A stretch of DNA of 64,000 nucleotides from Pseudomonas tolaasii NCPPB 2192 (GTDB taxonomy: Bacteria > Pseudomonadota > Gammaproteobacteria > Pseudomonadales > Pseudomonadaceae): NCBI RefSeq assembly GCF_002813445.1, contig NZ_PHHD01000001.1, positions 4,526,001-4,590,000 of the forward strand. The letters are read 5' to 3'. The stretch's first letter is position 1; each line of letters starts with the position of its first letter. The notes under the pieces were generated by a model. That model was not told the origin of the DNA, ran no database searches, and worked only from the letters and a program-made list of their open reading frames with translations. Shown here piece by piece: positions 36,105 to 44,968 of the stretch. Made by a program: the position numbers and the translations under genes.

Positions 36105-38783
36105 ATGAACGGTTTCGCGAGTGCAGTGAATCAAACAGCAATGGACCAGGCAGAGCTGGACGAGTGGCGCGACGCCCTGGCATCGCTGGTGGCCAACGCC
36201 GGGCCAGCCAGGGCGCGGCAAATCCTCGACCTGCTGGCCCGCGAAGGTAGCGCGCCGCACATCGACTGGAAACCCCGCCACGGCACGCCTTATATCAATA
36301 GCATCAGCGTCGAGCAGCAACCGGCGTTTCCCGGTGACCTGGCCACCGAAGAGCGTCTGGCCTCGCTGGTGCGCTGGAATGCCCTGGCCATGGTGGTGCG
36401 CGCCAATCAGGCGTATGGCGAGCTCGGTGGGCATATCGCCAGTTACGCCAGTGCGGCGGATTTGTTCGAAGTGGGCTTTAACCACTTTTTCCGCGCCCGC
36501 AATGACAGCTTCGGCGGTGACCTGGTGTTCTATCAGCCGCATTCCGCGCCCGGTATTTATGCACGGGCGTTCCTCGAAGGGCGTCTGAGCGAGCAGGACC
36601 TTTCCCATTATCGCCAGGAAATCGGCGGGCCTCAGGTGGGCGCACGCGGTCTCTCCAGCTACCCGCACCCGTGGTTGATGCCGGACTTCTGGCAGTTCCC
36701 CACCGGCTCCATGGGCATTGGCCCGATCAGCTCGATTTTCCAGGCGCGCTTCATGCGTTACCTGCAACATCGCAACCTGCTGGACACTGCCGACCGCCAC
36801 GTCTGGGGTGTGTTCGGCGACGGTGAAATGGACGAGCCGGAAAGCATGTCGGCCCTGACCCTGGCCGCCCGTGAGGGCCTGGACAACCTGACCTGGGTGG
36901 TCAACTGTAACCTGCAACGTCTCGACGGCCCGGTACGGGGCAACGGGCGGATCATCGACGAACTGGAAGCGCTGTTCGCCGGGGCCGGCTGGAACGTGAT
37001 CAAGCTGGTGTGGGGTTCGGACTGGGATGCGTTGCTGGCCAAAGACGCCGACGGCTCGCTGGTCAACACCCTGTCGAACACCGTGGACGGTCAGTTCCAG
37101 ACCTTTGCCGCCAAGGACGGAGCCTATAACCGTGAGCATTTCTTCGGCCAAAACGCGGCGCTGGCCAAGCTGGTCGAAGGCATGAGCGATGAGCAAATCG
37201 ACCGCCTCAAGCGTGGCGGCCACGACATGATCAAGATCCACGCCGCCTACCACGCGGCGCGGCGGGTCAAGGGCAAGCCCACGGTGATCCTGGCCCAGAC
37301 CAAGAAGGGCTTTGGCATGGGTGAGGCCGGGCAGGGCAAGATGACCACGCACCAGCAAAAGAAGCTCGACCGTGAAGCGCTGATTGCCTTCCGCAACCGC
37401 TTCCAGTTGCCGCTGAGCGATGAGCAGACCGAATCCCTGAGCTTCTTCAAACCCGCCGACGACAGCCAGGAGCTGCGTTACCTGCATAAAAGGCGTAACG
37501 CGCTGGGCGGTTATGTGCCGAGCCGCAGCCAGGTCGCCGCAACGGTGAGCGTGCCGCCTGTCACGGGCTACGCCGGTTTCGCCACCGCCGCTGACGGCAA
37601 GGAAATGTCCACCACCATGGCCTTTGTGCGCATGCTGACCAACCTGCTCAAGGACAAGGCGCTGGGCCCGCGCATCGTGCCGATTGTGGCGGACGAGGCG
37701 CGGACTTTCGGCATGGCCAACCTGTTCAAGCAGATCGGCATCTATTCCAGCGTCGGCCAGCGCTATGAGCCGGAAGACATCGGCTCGATTCTCAGCTATC
37801 GCGAAGCCACCGATGGGCAGATTCTTGAAGAAGGCATCAGTGAGGCCAGCGCCATCAGTTCCTGGGTCGCGGCGGCCACCAGTTATTCGGTGCACGGCCT
37901 GCGCATGTTGCCGTTCTACATCTATTACTCGATGTTTGGCTTCCAGCGGATCGGCGACCTGATCTGGGCCGCCGCCGACCAGCGCGCCCGGGGTTTCCTG
38001 CTGGGCGCGACGGCGGGGCGCACCACGCTGGGCGGCGAGGGCTTGCAGCATCAGGACGGCAGCAGCCACCTCACGGCCGCCACCGTGCCCAATTGCCGCG
38101 CCTACGATCCGGCATTCGCCGGCGAGTTTGCGGTGATCCTCGACCACGGCATGCGCCAGATGCTTGAACACGATGTGGATGAGTTCTACTACGTGACCCT
38201 GATGAACGAAAACTACCCGCAGCCAAGCCTGCCCGCGGGCGTTGAAGCGGCGGTCATCAAGGGTATGTATCGCCTCGAAGGCGTCGCCGACGCCAGGGTA
38301 CGTCTGCTCGGCTCCGGCACCCTGGTGCGCGAAGCGCAAGCGGCAGCGCAGTTGCTCGCCGACGATTGGCAGGTGGCGAGCGAGGTGTTCAGCGTTACCA
38401 GCTTCAGCGAACTGGCGCGGGATGCGCGGGAGGTGGAGCGCTGGAATCGCCTGCACCCGCAGGAGGCGGCGCGCGTGAGCCATGTGAACGCCTGTCTGCC
38501 CCTGGGCGCGCCGGTGATCGCGGTGTCTGACTACGTGCGCGCGGTGCCGCAGATGATTGGTTCGTACATTGATTCCCGCTACACCGTGCTCGGCACCGAC
38601 GGCTTCGGTCGCAGTGATACACGGGCGGCGTTGCGCGATTTCTTCGAGGTGGACCGCCATCACATCGTACTGGCGGCGCTGACGGCGTTGGTGGAGCAGG
38701 GGAGTTTGGCGCGGGAGGTGTGCCAGCAGGCAGTAGAGAAGTACGGCTTGCAGGCCGAGCGTGAACCGTCCTGGATCTTCTGA
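36105..38783 (+). CDS. homodimeric (AceE-type) 2-oxo acid dehydrogenase E1, orphan paralogue
   Basis: This 892-residue TPP-dependent dehydrogenase is related to pyruvate dehydrogenase AceE. The TPP site reads VFGDGEMDEPESMSAL, then WVVNCNLQRLDGPVRGNG. The transketolase-like second half contains IVADEARTFGMANLFKQIGIY, and ENYPQPSLP follows later. No E2 or E3 gene is adjacent, so it must use E2 from elsewhere or act alone. Such second AceE-like proteins include MdeB of P. putida, an alpha-ketobutyrate dehydrogenase linked to methionine catabolism, but that assignment needs a neighbour (mdeA) I do not see here. The ATG at 36105 follows GGAGG closely, and a GTG two codons upstream is in frame. 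Confidence 0.9.
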   Translation: MNGFASAVNQTAMDQAELDEWRDALASLVANAGPARARQILDLLAREGSAPHIDWKPRHGTPYINSISVEQQPAFPGDLATEERLASLVRWNALAMVVRANQAYGELGGHIASYASAADLFEVGFNHFFRARNDSFGGDLVFYQPHSAPGIYARAFLEGRLSEQDLSHYRQEIGGPQVGARGLSSYPHPWLMPDFWQFPTGSMGIGPISSIFQARFMRYLQHRNLLDTADRHVWGVFGDGEMDEPESMSALTLAAREGLDNLTWVVNCNLQRLDGPVRGNGRIIDELEALFAGAGWNVIKLVWGSDWDALLAKDADGSLVNTLSNTVDGQFQTFAAKDGAYNREHFFGQNAALAKLVEGMSDEQIDRLKRGGHDMIKIHAAYHAARRVKGKPTVILAQTKKGFGMGEAGQGKMTTHQQKKLDREALIAFRNRFQLPLSDEQTESLSFFKPADDSQELRYLHKRRNALGGYVPSRSQVAATVSVPPVTGYAGFATAADGKEMSTTMAFVRMLTNLLKDKALGPRIVPIVADEARTFGMANLFKQIGIYSSVGQRYEPEDIGSILSYREATDGQILEEGISEASAISSWVAAATSYSVHGLRMLPFYIYYSMFGFQRIGDLIWAAADQRARGFLLGATAGRTTLGGEGLQHQDGSSHLTAATVPNCRAYDPAFAGEFAVILDHGMRQMLEHDVDEFYYVTLMNENYPQPSLPAGVEAAVIKGMYRLEGVADARVRLLGSGTLVREAQAAAQLLADDWQVASEVFSVTSFSELARDAREVERWNRLHPQEAARVSHVNACLPLGAPVIAVSDYVRAVPQMIGSYIDSRYTVLGTDGFGRSDTRAALRDFFEVDRHHIVLAALTALVEQGSLAREVCQQAVEKYGLQAEREPSWIF

Positions 38784-38798
38784 GCAACAGAGATCAAA

Positions 38799-38887
38799 GG
38801 TGGGAGCTGGCTTGCCTGCGATAGCGGTGGGTCAGCTACAGATGCATCGGATGACAGACCGCCATCGCCGGCAAGCCAGCTCCCACA
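38799..38887. repeat. REPIN-like inverted pair
   Basis: GTGGGAGCTGGCTTGCCTGC at the left is inverted as GGCAAGCCAGCTCCCAC at the right, between the E1 paralogue and a DUF1289 gene. Confidence 0.88.
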
Positions 38888-38905
38888 TGGGTTTTGTGGT
38901 GTGGC

Positions 38906-39394
38906 TTAGAAGGTGGCAATCAGGGCAGGGCCGAAAGCTTCCTTGAGGAAACCCGGGGCGATGTACCGCTCGTAATGCGCCTCCGACAACAGGAAAAACT
39001 CCCGGTCAATCGCATCGCGCAACTCCGCCAGGTGGCGCTCGCGAAACTCGGGCAGCAACGCCAGGCCATAAGCATCCAGTTTGGATATCACCCGTGCACC
39101 CCGTGCGATCAACTGATAAGCCCAGCAGTACGGCGACTGATGCGGCACAAAGCGAATTTTGCGGGCTTCCAGTTGCTGGCGTAGCAGGTGCGGATCAAAC
39201 ACTTCCAGCTTGCTCGCCATCACCTGTACCAGCAATTGCTCCAGGCGCAGCCACACGGCTTGTTTCTCTTCGGCGTTGTAGCCATTCCACTGGATCACTT
39301 CATGGTGATAGCGCTTGCAACCGCGGCACACCAGGTCACCGTAAACGGTGGAGCACAGGCCGACGCAGGGGGTCTTGATGGTTTGATTAGGCAT
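38906..39394 (-). CDS. DUF1289-domain protein
   Basis: This 162-residue protein starts MPNQTIKTPCVGLCSTVYG and has the four-Cys DUF1289 motif (CVGLC, then CRGCKRYHHEVIQWNGY). The C-terminal extension of about 100 residues after the motif is longer than in the minimal family. A metal-binding role is likely, but the function is unknown. No clear ribosome binding site decides between ATG 39394 and ATG 39403. Confidence 0.8.
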   Translation of the reverse strand: MPNQTIKTPCVGLCSTVYGDLVCRGCKRYHHEVIQWNGYNAEEKQAVWLRLEQLLVQVMASKLEVFDPHLLRQQLEARKIRFVPHQSPYCWAYQLIARGARVISKLDAYGLALLPEFRERHLAELRDAIDREFFLLSEAHYERYIAPGFLKEAFGPALIATF

Positions 39395-39457
39395 AAAAAG
39401 CATCGTCAGGTGAAACAACACGGCCCCGGTGGGGGCTTTTCGAAGGCTTTGACACAT

Positions 39458-40029
39458 TCCTGAAGCGCTAGTCTGAGTTTTTTTGACCCGGGTGTCACCC
39501 GTGCCGGCACGATTGCGTGCAGAGCAATGCTGCCAGGCCGAGCCGCCGGGCCGTACGCGTTTATTGATTGGATACTGAAATAAAAACCGAACTTATGGTT
39601 ATTAGGCGCAATGCCATTAATGGCCTGAGGCTAGCAGTTAAAGGGCATAACCGCAGGAACTGTCGCAAATGTCGCCCTTTTGATTAGCCCTTAAAAAAAT
39701 AAAAAACTTGTACGACAAGAGCCTTGATTTCACTGGTACAGACGAGTATTTTTTCCTACAGATTGTTACCAGGGAGGCTTTTAAACAATAAATATGACAA
39801 GACTAAAAGCACACATCGACATATGACCTCAAACGGTTGAAAGACGCGATACGCAAGCGTTGGCTTGCGCGTCTTCAAGTGCAAAAAAGTATTGGGTCGC
39901 CGCATTAACATGCTCGGCGTCTGCGTTATTCAGCGCTCTGTTATTTATGGCGAACGTTTAGCGTCGTCCAAGTAGTCTTTTTGAATACGTGATCATCCAT
40001 GCATCTACATTGGTTTGGAGAGTATTGCT
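39458..40029. other. AT-richer leader region before the glycosyltransferase/radical SAM operon
   Basis: About 570 bp without a supported gene, visibly richer in A and T than its surroundings around 39690-39830. It holds a strong hairpin (39837-39878) and probably the operon promoter, but no -35/-10 pair stands out. Short ORFs of 30 codons (39595-39687) and 21 codons (39910) have no ribosome binding site. Confidence 0.6.
39837..39878. other. strong bulged hairpin in the operon leader
   Basis: AAGACGC (39841-39847) pairs with GCGTCTT (39869-39875) and GCAAGC (39853-39858) with GCTTGC (39863-39868) around a GTTG loop. There is a GATAC bulge on the left arm, and outer pairs TTG/CAA extend the stem. 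No T run follows, so it is not a standard terminator. It could be a protein-binding leader RNA or an operator. Confidence 0.5.
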
Positions 40030-42684
40030 ATGCCTGCCGGAGCGATATTTATATCATTTGATGCTGTCGCGGTATCGGGAATTACTGTTGAGGCACTGAA
40101 GATCGCCAAGGGTTTTGATCAGAAGGGTGTCCGGCTTTATCTCGATCTGGGGTATGACATCAAGTTGGACAAGGGCAACTTCAACAAGCCTTATAGTTAC
40201 GAAATAGACCTGTACAAAGACCTCTTCACGTTGGTGCGAATCGAGAATATCGACGCCACGCCTCATTACAACGTCGACTTCATCGAGCATTCCCACGCGG
40301 TGCTGATCGCCGAGAAAACACCCGCCTCCGCCGACGAAAAAGACCGGCTTGCCAGTGCCATACGTGTTTCGGCGCAGGCCCTGGCCCAGCGCATCATCCA
40401 GCAATGGGATGCCTTGAATATCCGCTACGTCATCGTCGAAAACGGCACGCTGCCCGAAAACATCATTTATACCCAGGCGCTTTATCTGGCGATCGAGGCC
40501 TACGGCAACCAGCAGGGTCTGGGTAACTTCGTGATCTGGCGTGACCACGATTTAATGTGGAGCAGCGAAAAAAGTGCCATGAAATACGGGCCGGAGCCCT
40601 ATACCCACGCGGTCAAACCGGTGCGCTCGCGGCACATCTCCTATGTGACACTCAATAACGATTTGAAAAACCGGCTCGAAGCCTGGTGCGACCATGAAGT
40701 GGAAGTCAAGGTGCGCAAAAACACCTATGACTTCAGTGGGCAGAAGCACTACACCAACATCAAGGAGCGTCTGGATATCCGGGACACCGATATCCTGATT
40801 GCCCGCACCACCCGGATCATTCCGCAAAAACGCCAGGACCGGGATATCTACCTGGTGCAGAAGCTTAACCAGCGCTTCGCCAACAGCGGCAGCCCGCGCC
40901 GGGTGTATCTGGCGGTGGCAGGTGATCCTGAAGAACACCCGGCGTTCTTCGCTGCGTTGAACGCACAGGTTAAGGAACTGCACGTCGAAGCCTACGTCAA
41001 GTTTATCGGTTCGTTATCCCATGACCTGATTCGCTCGAATAAATCCGACATCAGTATTGAAGACCTTTATTACTCCTGCGACCTGGTGTCTTTTTTAACA
41101 TCCTGGGGGTATGACAGTTACGGTAATCCCGTCGGTGAAGCCATCAGTAGTCGTCGCTGTTATATCGCAACACGGTATGAATATTATCAGGAGGTGTACG
41201 GCCAACACGGTTTTGAAGCGCCCATCATGTCGATTACTGAAGAACAGGACGGGCTGCCGGATGATGGTTTTATCGACGAAGTTTACCAATTGTTGAATAA
41301 CAGGTTGCTGATGGAGAAAGTGGCGCGCCGCAACTTCTCGATCGGGCGGCGGGCACTCGCCAATAACGTAATGGGCATGTTGGACTTGAATTCTTCCGGA
41401 GAAAGTATGCGTGATTCCGTGTTTGTCTCGGTGGTGCTGCCGCTTTATAACGAAAGCGACCGCATAGAAAGTGTGCTGGACTCTTTGTTCAATCAAAAAA
41501 CAGAGGCGGGCCTGATAAGCCATGCCACGTATGAGTTGATCTTCGTCGACAATAACTCGACGGACGACTCCATCCAGAAAATCAATGCATTCAAGGCCAA
41601 TAACCCCTCACTTGATATTTTTGTGATTGAGGAAACCACCCAGGGGGTTTCATCCGCCCGTAAACGCGGCATGGATTACGCCTCCGTGCGCTCGCGAAAC
41701 CGCGACATACGGCTCGGTGAAGAGAACAAGCACTACATCGTCTCGGCGGATGCCGATTGCACCGTAGACCCTTATTGGCTGCATGCGTTGATCCTGAAAA
41801 TGATCGAGGACAACGGCGACCTGGGCACCTGTAATTACTACTACAACGAAAGCGCCTTCGTAAATCGACCGAACCTGTACAACGAGATCCAGAAAACCCT
41901 GCGCTGCCGTGAAGTGTCCTTCTCGCTGTTCGGCGGTTTCCCGGATGGCAAGGGTTTCGCGGTGGAGCGGGGCTTGTACGACAAGGTCGGCGGGATCGAG
42001 ATTTTTTACCAGTTGGACAAGGGGCGCTTCGTGGAGCACCTGTCCGATGACTGGGACTTCGGCATCCGCGTGATCGCCTGGGGTGGCAAGCCGGTCTATG
42101 CCCACAACTCGCGTATCGAAATCAACAGCCGCCGTGTGGATACGATTCTGGACGAGGTGATCACGGGCAACGCCTACGGTCAGGACGGCATCATCATCAT
42201 GAAAGACGTGCGCCCGGACGTGGAACAGCAAATCCCCACGCTGAGCGACACCACGCCGGAACAGTCGGTGCAGGCCTGGCATTACTCGATCAAGGATTTC
42301 GTGCCGAAAAACATCGCTTTGCCGGCCCTGCTCAATCCGCAGATTTTGCTGGAGAACCCCGCCGTGCGTGACTTCTTCGGCGGCCCGGTGGCTGACCGCA
42401 TGTACCAGCGCATTCATGAAATCAAGCACAGCTCGCGGGTGATCGACTTCAAGCCGATCCATGCCTACAAAACCCCCAGTTACCGCCTGTATTTCGAGTT
42501 TCGCGACGAGATTTTCAGCGCGCTGCGTCGCGCGGTGGGCGAAGACATCGGCTATGCGCCGCCCTTGCCGGAATGCTTCGAAACGGTCAAGGACGAGGAC
42601 TTCGAACGTTTTGTGTACTACTTCGCCGAAGACCGCGAGTCGGGTGAAGCCCATAACTATTTTGCCAACGGCGGGGTGTTCTGA
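40030..42684 (+). CDS. double glycosyltransferase fusion (GT-B GT4-like + GT-A GT2)
   Basis: This is an 884-residue protein. Residues 1 to about 450 look like a GT4 GT-B enzyme, with FISFDAVAVSGITVEALKIAKGF at the start, the nucleotide-binding-type segment ILIARTTRIIPQKRQDRD and a late GEAISSRRCYIATRYEY. From about residue 461 a GT2 GT-A domain follows: VSVVLPLYNESDRIESVLDS, LIFVDNNSTDDSIQ, the metal DxD-type motif SADADC near residue 572, and DDWDFGIRV. There is no signal peptide or membrane helix. Two sugar-transfer steps on one acceptor are likely, but the acceptor and donors are unknown. GGAG lies nine bases before the ATG at 40030. The stop overlaps the next start (TGATG). Confidence 0.8.
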   Translation: MPAGAIFISFDAVAVSGITVEALKIAKGFDQKGVRLYLDLGYDIKLDKGNFNKPYSYEIDLYKDLFTLVRIENIDATPHYNVDFIEHSHAVLIAEKTPASADEKDRLASAIRVSAQALAQRIIQQWDALNIRYVIVENGTLPENIIYTQALYLAIEAYGNQQGLGNFVIWRDHDLMWSSEKSAMKYGPEPYTHAVKPVRSRHISYVTLNNDLKNRLEAWCDHEVEVKVRKNTYDFSGQKHYTNIKERLDIRDTDILIARTTRIIPQKRQDRDIYLVQKLNQRFANSGSPRRVYLAVAGDPEEHPAFFAALNAQVKELHVEAYVKFIGSLSHDLIRSNKSDISIEDLYYSCDLVSFLTSWGYDSYGNPVGEAISSRRCYIATRYEYYQEVYGQHGFEAPIMSITEEQDGLPDDGFIDEVYQLLNNRLLMEKVARRNFSIGRRALANNVMGMLDLNSSGESMRDSVFVSVVLPLYNESDRIESVLDSLFNQKTEAGLISHATYELIFVDNNSTDDSIQKINAFKANNPSLDIFVIEETTQGVSSARKRGMDYASVRSRNRDIRLGEENKHYIVSADADCTVDPYWLHALILKMIEDNGDLGTCNYYYNESAFVNRPNLYNEIQKTLRCREVSFSLFGGFPDGKGFAVERGLYDKVGGIEIFYQLDKGRFVEHLSDDWDFGIRVIAWGGKPVYAHNSRIEINSRRVDTILDEVITGNAYGQDGIIIMKDVRPDVEQQIPTLSDTTPEQSVQAWHYSIKDFVPKNIALPALLNPQILLENPAVRDFFGGPVADRMYQRIHEIKHSSRVIDFKPIHAYKTPSYRLYFEFRDEIFSALRRAVGEDIGYAPPLPECFETVKDEDFERFVYYFAEDRESGEAHNYFANGGVF

Positions 42685-44132
42685 TGACCAGTGAAGCGCT
42701 TGTATCACTTAACGACATCGACCCGAACTACCCGACGCCACGGGTCTACGACTTCCTCGCGCACCCGGATAACAGCGCGTTTCTGGAGTATGTGTACAAC
42801 GACCCGTTCGGTTGCCACGTGTTTCCCGGCGACATCCCCGACTACCCGCTGCCGTCGTTTTTCCAGGACATGGACAACGAAATCAGGCAGGCCAAACAGA
42901 TCCATCTGTGGGCGTACATTCCCACGTGCCGTTACCGCTGCCATTTCTGTCAGTACCCCACGGTGATCCTGAACCCCAAGGCCGCCTCCTCGCAAATCGT
43001 GTTCAAGGACCTGGTGGACTACAACATCAAGGAAGCCATGATGTGGCTGGAAAAAGTCCCGAGCCTGGCCCACGCCGAAGTCGGCGAATTCAACATCTTC
43101 GGCGGCACGCCTTCGCTGTTGCCGGACCCCGAATTGCGCAGGCTGATGGCGTTCTACCGCAGCCACTTCAATTTCTCGGTCGCCACCATGCGGTTTGAAG
43201 GTGAGCCGGGCACGTTGAACAAGGAATACCTGCTGCTGCTCAAGGAGCTGGGGTTTACCAAGATCAGCTTCGGCGCCCAGTCGTTCGATGACCGCATCAT
43301 CACCGCCTGCGGGCGTATGCACTCGGCCGAAGAATGCGTGGACACCATCTACTTCGCCCGTGAGCTGGGCCTTGAGTGGGTCAGTGTCGACCTTATCTAC
43401 GGCATGCTGGGGCAAAGCGTGGACGACGTGAAATATGACATGCAGCGCACCCTGGAGCTGGAGCTGTCCCACGTGGTGATCGCCAAGCTGCACATGGAAG
43501 AATTCATGAAAAGCCGCACGGGCGTGTCGGGCGAGAAACAGAGCCATTGGCAACGCAAGGGGCTGATCAACATCAACAACATGACCTTTCCGGGCCTGGG
43601 CAAGCAGTACCAGATGCGCGAAGTGGTCGAAGAGCACCTGAACGGCGGGTATGGCGAACACCCCACCATGTACTTTCACCAGAAGCAGCGTGAGCCGGAA
43701 AAGTGGAAAGGCCTGATCACCGACCTTGACAAGCAGTACCCGGAAGTCGCGATCGGCCTGGGTGGCAGCTCCAAGTGCACCCGCGCCGAAGCCATCAACA
43801 TTACCGGCTATGCCAAGTACAAACAGGCGCTGGACGAAGACCGCCTGCCTATCGATAACAGCCGGGGCATGTCGGCGCTCGCGCGGGAAGTCAACGCGTT
43901 CAAGATGGCCTTGTCCACGCTGATCCCGGTGGATGACGCCGTGTTCAAACAGCGCTTTGGCGGCAACAGCTTCTTCGACAACCCGGTCATCAGCCGCACC
44001 CTCGACAAGCTGGTGGAGAAAGACCTGGTCACCGTGGAGGGCGACCGCGTGCACCTGAAGCCCAACGGCGTGACGCTGGTCGAAGCGGTCATCAATACCC
44101 AATTCGACACCCAAGCCGCTGGAGGCCACTGA
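42684..44132 (+). CDS. HemN/HemW-like radical SAM enzyme
   Basis: This 482-residue protein has the radical SAM cluster motif CRYRCHFC in IPTCRYRCHFCQYP near residue 80. It also has NIFGGTPSLLPDP (SAM ribose/amino binding), RFEGEPGTLNKEYL, and FTKISFGAQSFDDRIITACGR, all characteristic of the coproporphyrinogen oxidase-like family. A C-terminal winged-helix-like part (NPVISRTLDKLVEKDLVTVEGDRVHL) matches HemN/HemW. The family includes true HemN, haem chaperone HemW, anaerobic haem-degrading ChuW/HutW and natural-product methyltransferases, so the reaction is open. Its position between glycosyltransferase and two-repeat genes argues against housekeeping haem synthesis. Both ends overlap neighbours by TGATG. 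Confidence 0.85.
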   Translation: MTSEALVSLNDIDPNYPTPRVYDFLAHPDNSAFLEYVYNDPFGCHVFPGDIPDYPLPSFFQDMDNEIRQAKQIHLWAYIPTCRYRCHFCQYPTVILNPKAASSQIVFKDLVDYNIKEAMMWLEKVPSLAHAEVGEFNIFGGTPSLLPDPELRRLMAFYRSHFNFSVATMRFEGEPGTLNKEYLLLLKELGFTKISFGAQSFDDRIITACGRMHSAEECVDTIYFARELGLEWVSVDLIYGMLGQSVDDVKYDMQRTLELELSHVVIAKLHMEEFMKSRTGVSGEKQSHWQRKGLININNMTFPGLGKQYQMREVVEEHLNGGYGEHPTMYFHQKQREPEKWKGLITDLDKQYPEVAIGLGGSSKCTRAEAINITGYAKYKQALDEDRLPIDNSRGMSALAREVNAFKMALSTLIPVDDAVFKQRFGGNSFFDNPVISRTLDKLVEKDLVTVEGDRVHLKPNGVTLVEAVINTQFDTQAAGGH

Positions 44133-44929
44133 TGGCTCAACCCAAAGCCCCGGTGTTCAGCCTGCACTACGTGGCCATCGACCATGAGGCGGGGGTGACG
44201 CCCGAGCAGTTCGAGCAGTTTGTCCGTCACAAGGGCGTATACCTGCCGTGCTACCCCGGCTGGCGCTGGACCTTGCTGCGTGGCCTGCGCGGTGAGCGGG
44301 CCGGGCAGTTTCTGATGCTGTTCGAGATCGACAGCGCCGAGCAGCGGGATCGCTACGTGGAAGCCGACGGGAACAAGACCGAGCTGGCTCGCCAGTTCTG
44401 GCGCGAGCACCCCGAGGCACTGGACATTCTCGGCGAATGGAAGCGCTACGGCACGTACAGCGAACTGCCCACGTTGTTCACCGACTATCGGCTGCTGGCG
44501 GAAAACACCAAAAGCACGGTGCCTGACGGGCCGCGTTATGAAGGCCGGCCCGGCAAGGAACCGGTGGCGCGGGTGGTCGGCTTGCATAACCTGGCATTGC
44601 GCGCCGACGTGCAGCCGCAGACGTTCGAGACGTTCATCGCGCAAAACCACCACCGCATCGAGGATTACCCGGACTGGAAATTCCGCTTGCTCAAGGGCGA
44701 GCGGGGCAACCGCCTGGACCAATATGTAGTGTTCATGGAGATCGCCAGCCAGGCGGCGCTGGACGTGTTTTACCCCGAACCGGATATCGCCACCGACGAG
44801 GCGGCGATCTTTGCCCGGGCCCACCGCGACACCAAACAGATGTACGAGGAGTGGAAGCAACTGGCGTCGTTTTCCGGCTCGCCGCAGATCTACACCGACT
44901 ACCTGGCGGTGGCGCAAAGTCTGAGCTGA
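44132..44929 (+). CDS. unrecognised two-repeat protein A (tandem alpha/beta domain)
   Basis: This 265-residue protein is built of two related halves of about 125 residues. Half one has FEQFVRHKGVYLP, YPGWRWTLLRGLRGER and FLMLFEI. Half two has FETFIAQNHHRIE, YPDWKFRLLKGERGNR and YVVFMEI. Each half ends in an EWK-type helix followed by FTDY or YTDY and then LAEN or VAQS. The strand-helix-strand order suggests a dimeric alpha-beta barrel fold (EthD, NIPSNAP or ABM-like), but I know no such family with these motifs. No Cys cluster, signal peptide or membrane helix is seen. It has a close paralogue two genes downstream. It starts inside the radical SAM stop codon (TGATG). Confidence 0.75.
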   Translation: MAQPKAPVFSLHYVAIDHEAGVTPEQFEQFVRHKGVYLPCYPGWRWTLLRGLRGERAGQFLMLFEIDSAEQRDRYVEADGNKTELARQFWREHPEALDILGEWKRYGTYSELPTLFTDYRLLAENTKSTVPDGPRYEGRPGKEPVARVVGLHNLALRADVQPQTFETFIAQNHHRIEDYPDWKFRLLKGERGNRLDQYVVFMEIASQAALDVFYPEPDIATDEAAIFARAHRDTKQMYEEWKQLASFSGSPQIYTDYLAVAQSLS

Positions 44930-44950
44930 GCCGGCCCTGCGCTCGGTGCC

Positions 44951-44960
44951 AAAGGAGGTG
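44951..44960 (+). promoter_or_regulatory. exceptionally strong ribosome binding site
   Basis: AAAGGAGGTG is near-fully complementary to the 16S anti-Shine-Dalgarno sequence and lies eight bases before a GTG start. It decides the MFS start at 44969 over later ATG codons and implies high translation of the transporter. Confidence 0.75.
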
Positions 44961-44968
44961 AATGCCCT

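Noticed and set aside
39595..39687. 30-codon ORF (MVIRRNAINGLRLAVKGHNR...) with a CxxC before the radical SAM cluster, considered as a peptide precursor
   Set aside because: It has no ribosome binding site and lies about 340 bp from the operon, and its basic composition looks like chance. The radical SAM enzyme is HemN-like rather than the SPASM type usually acting on peptides.
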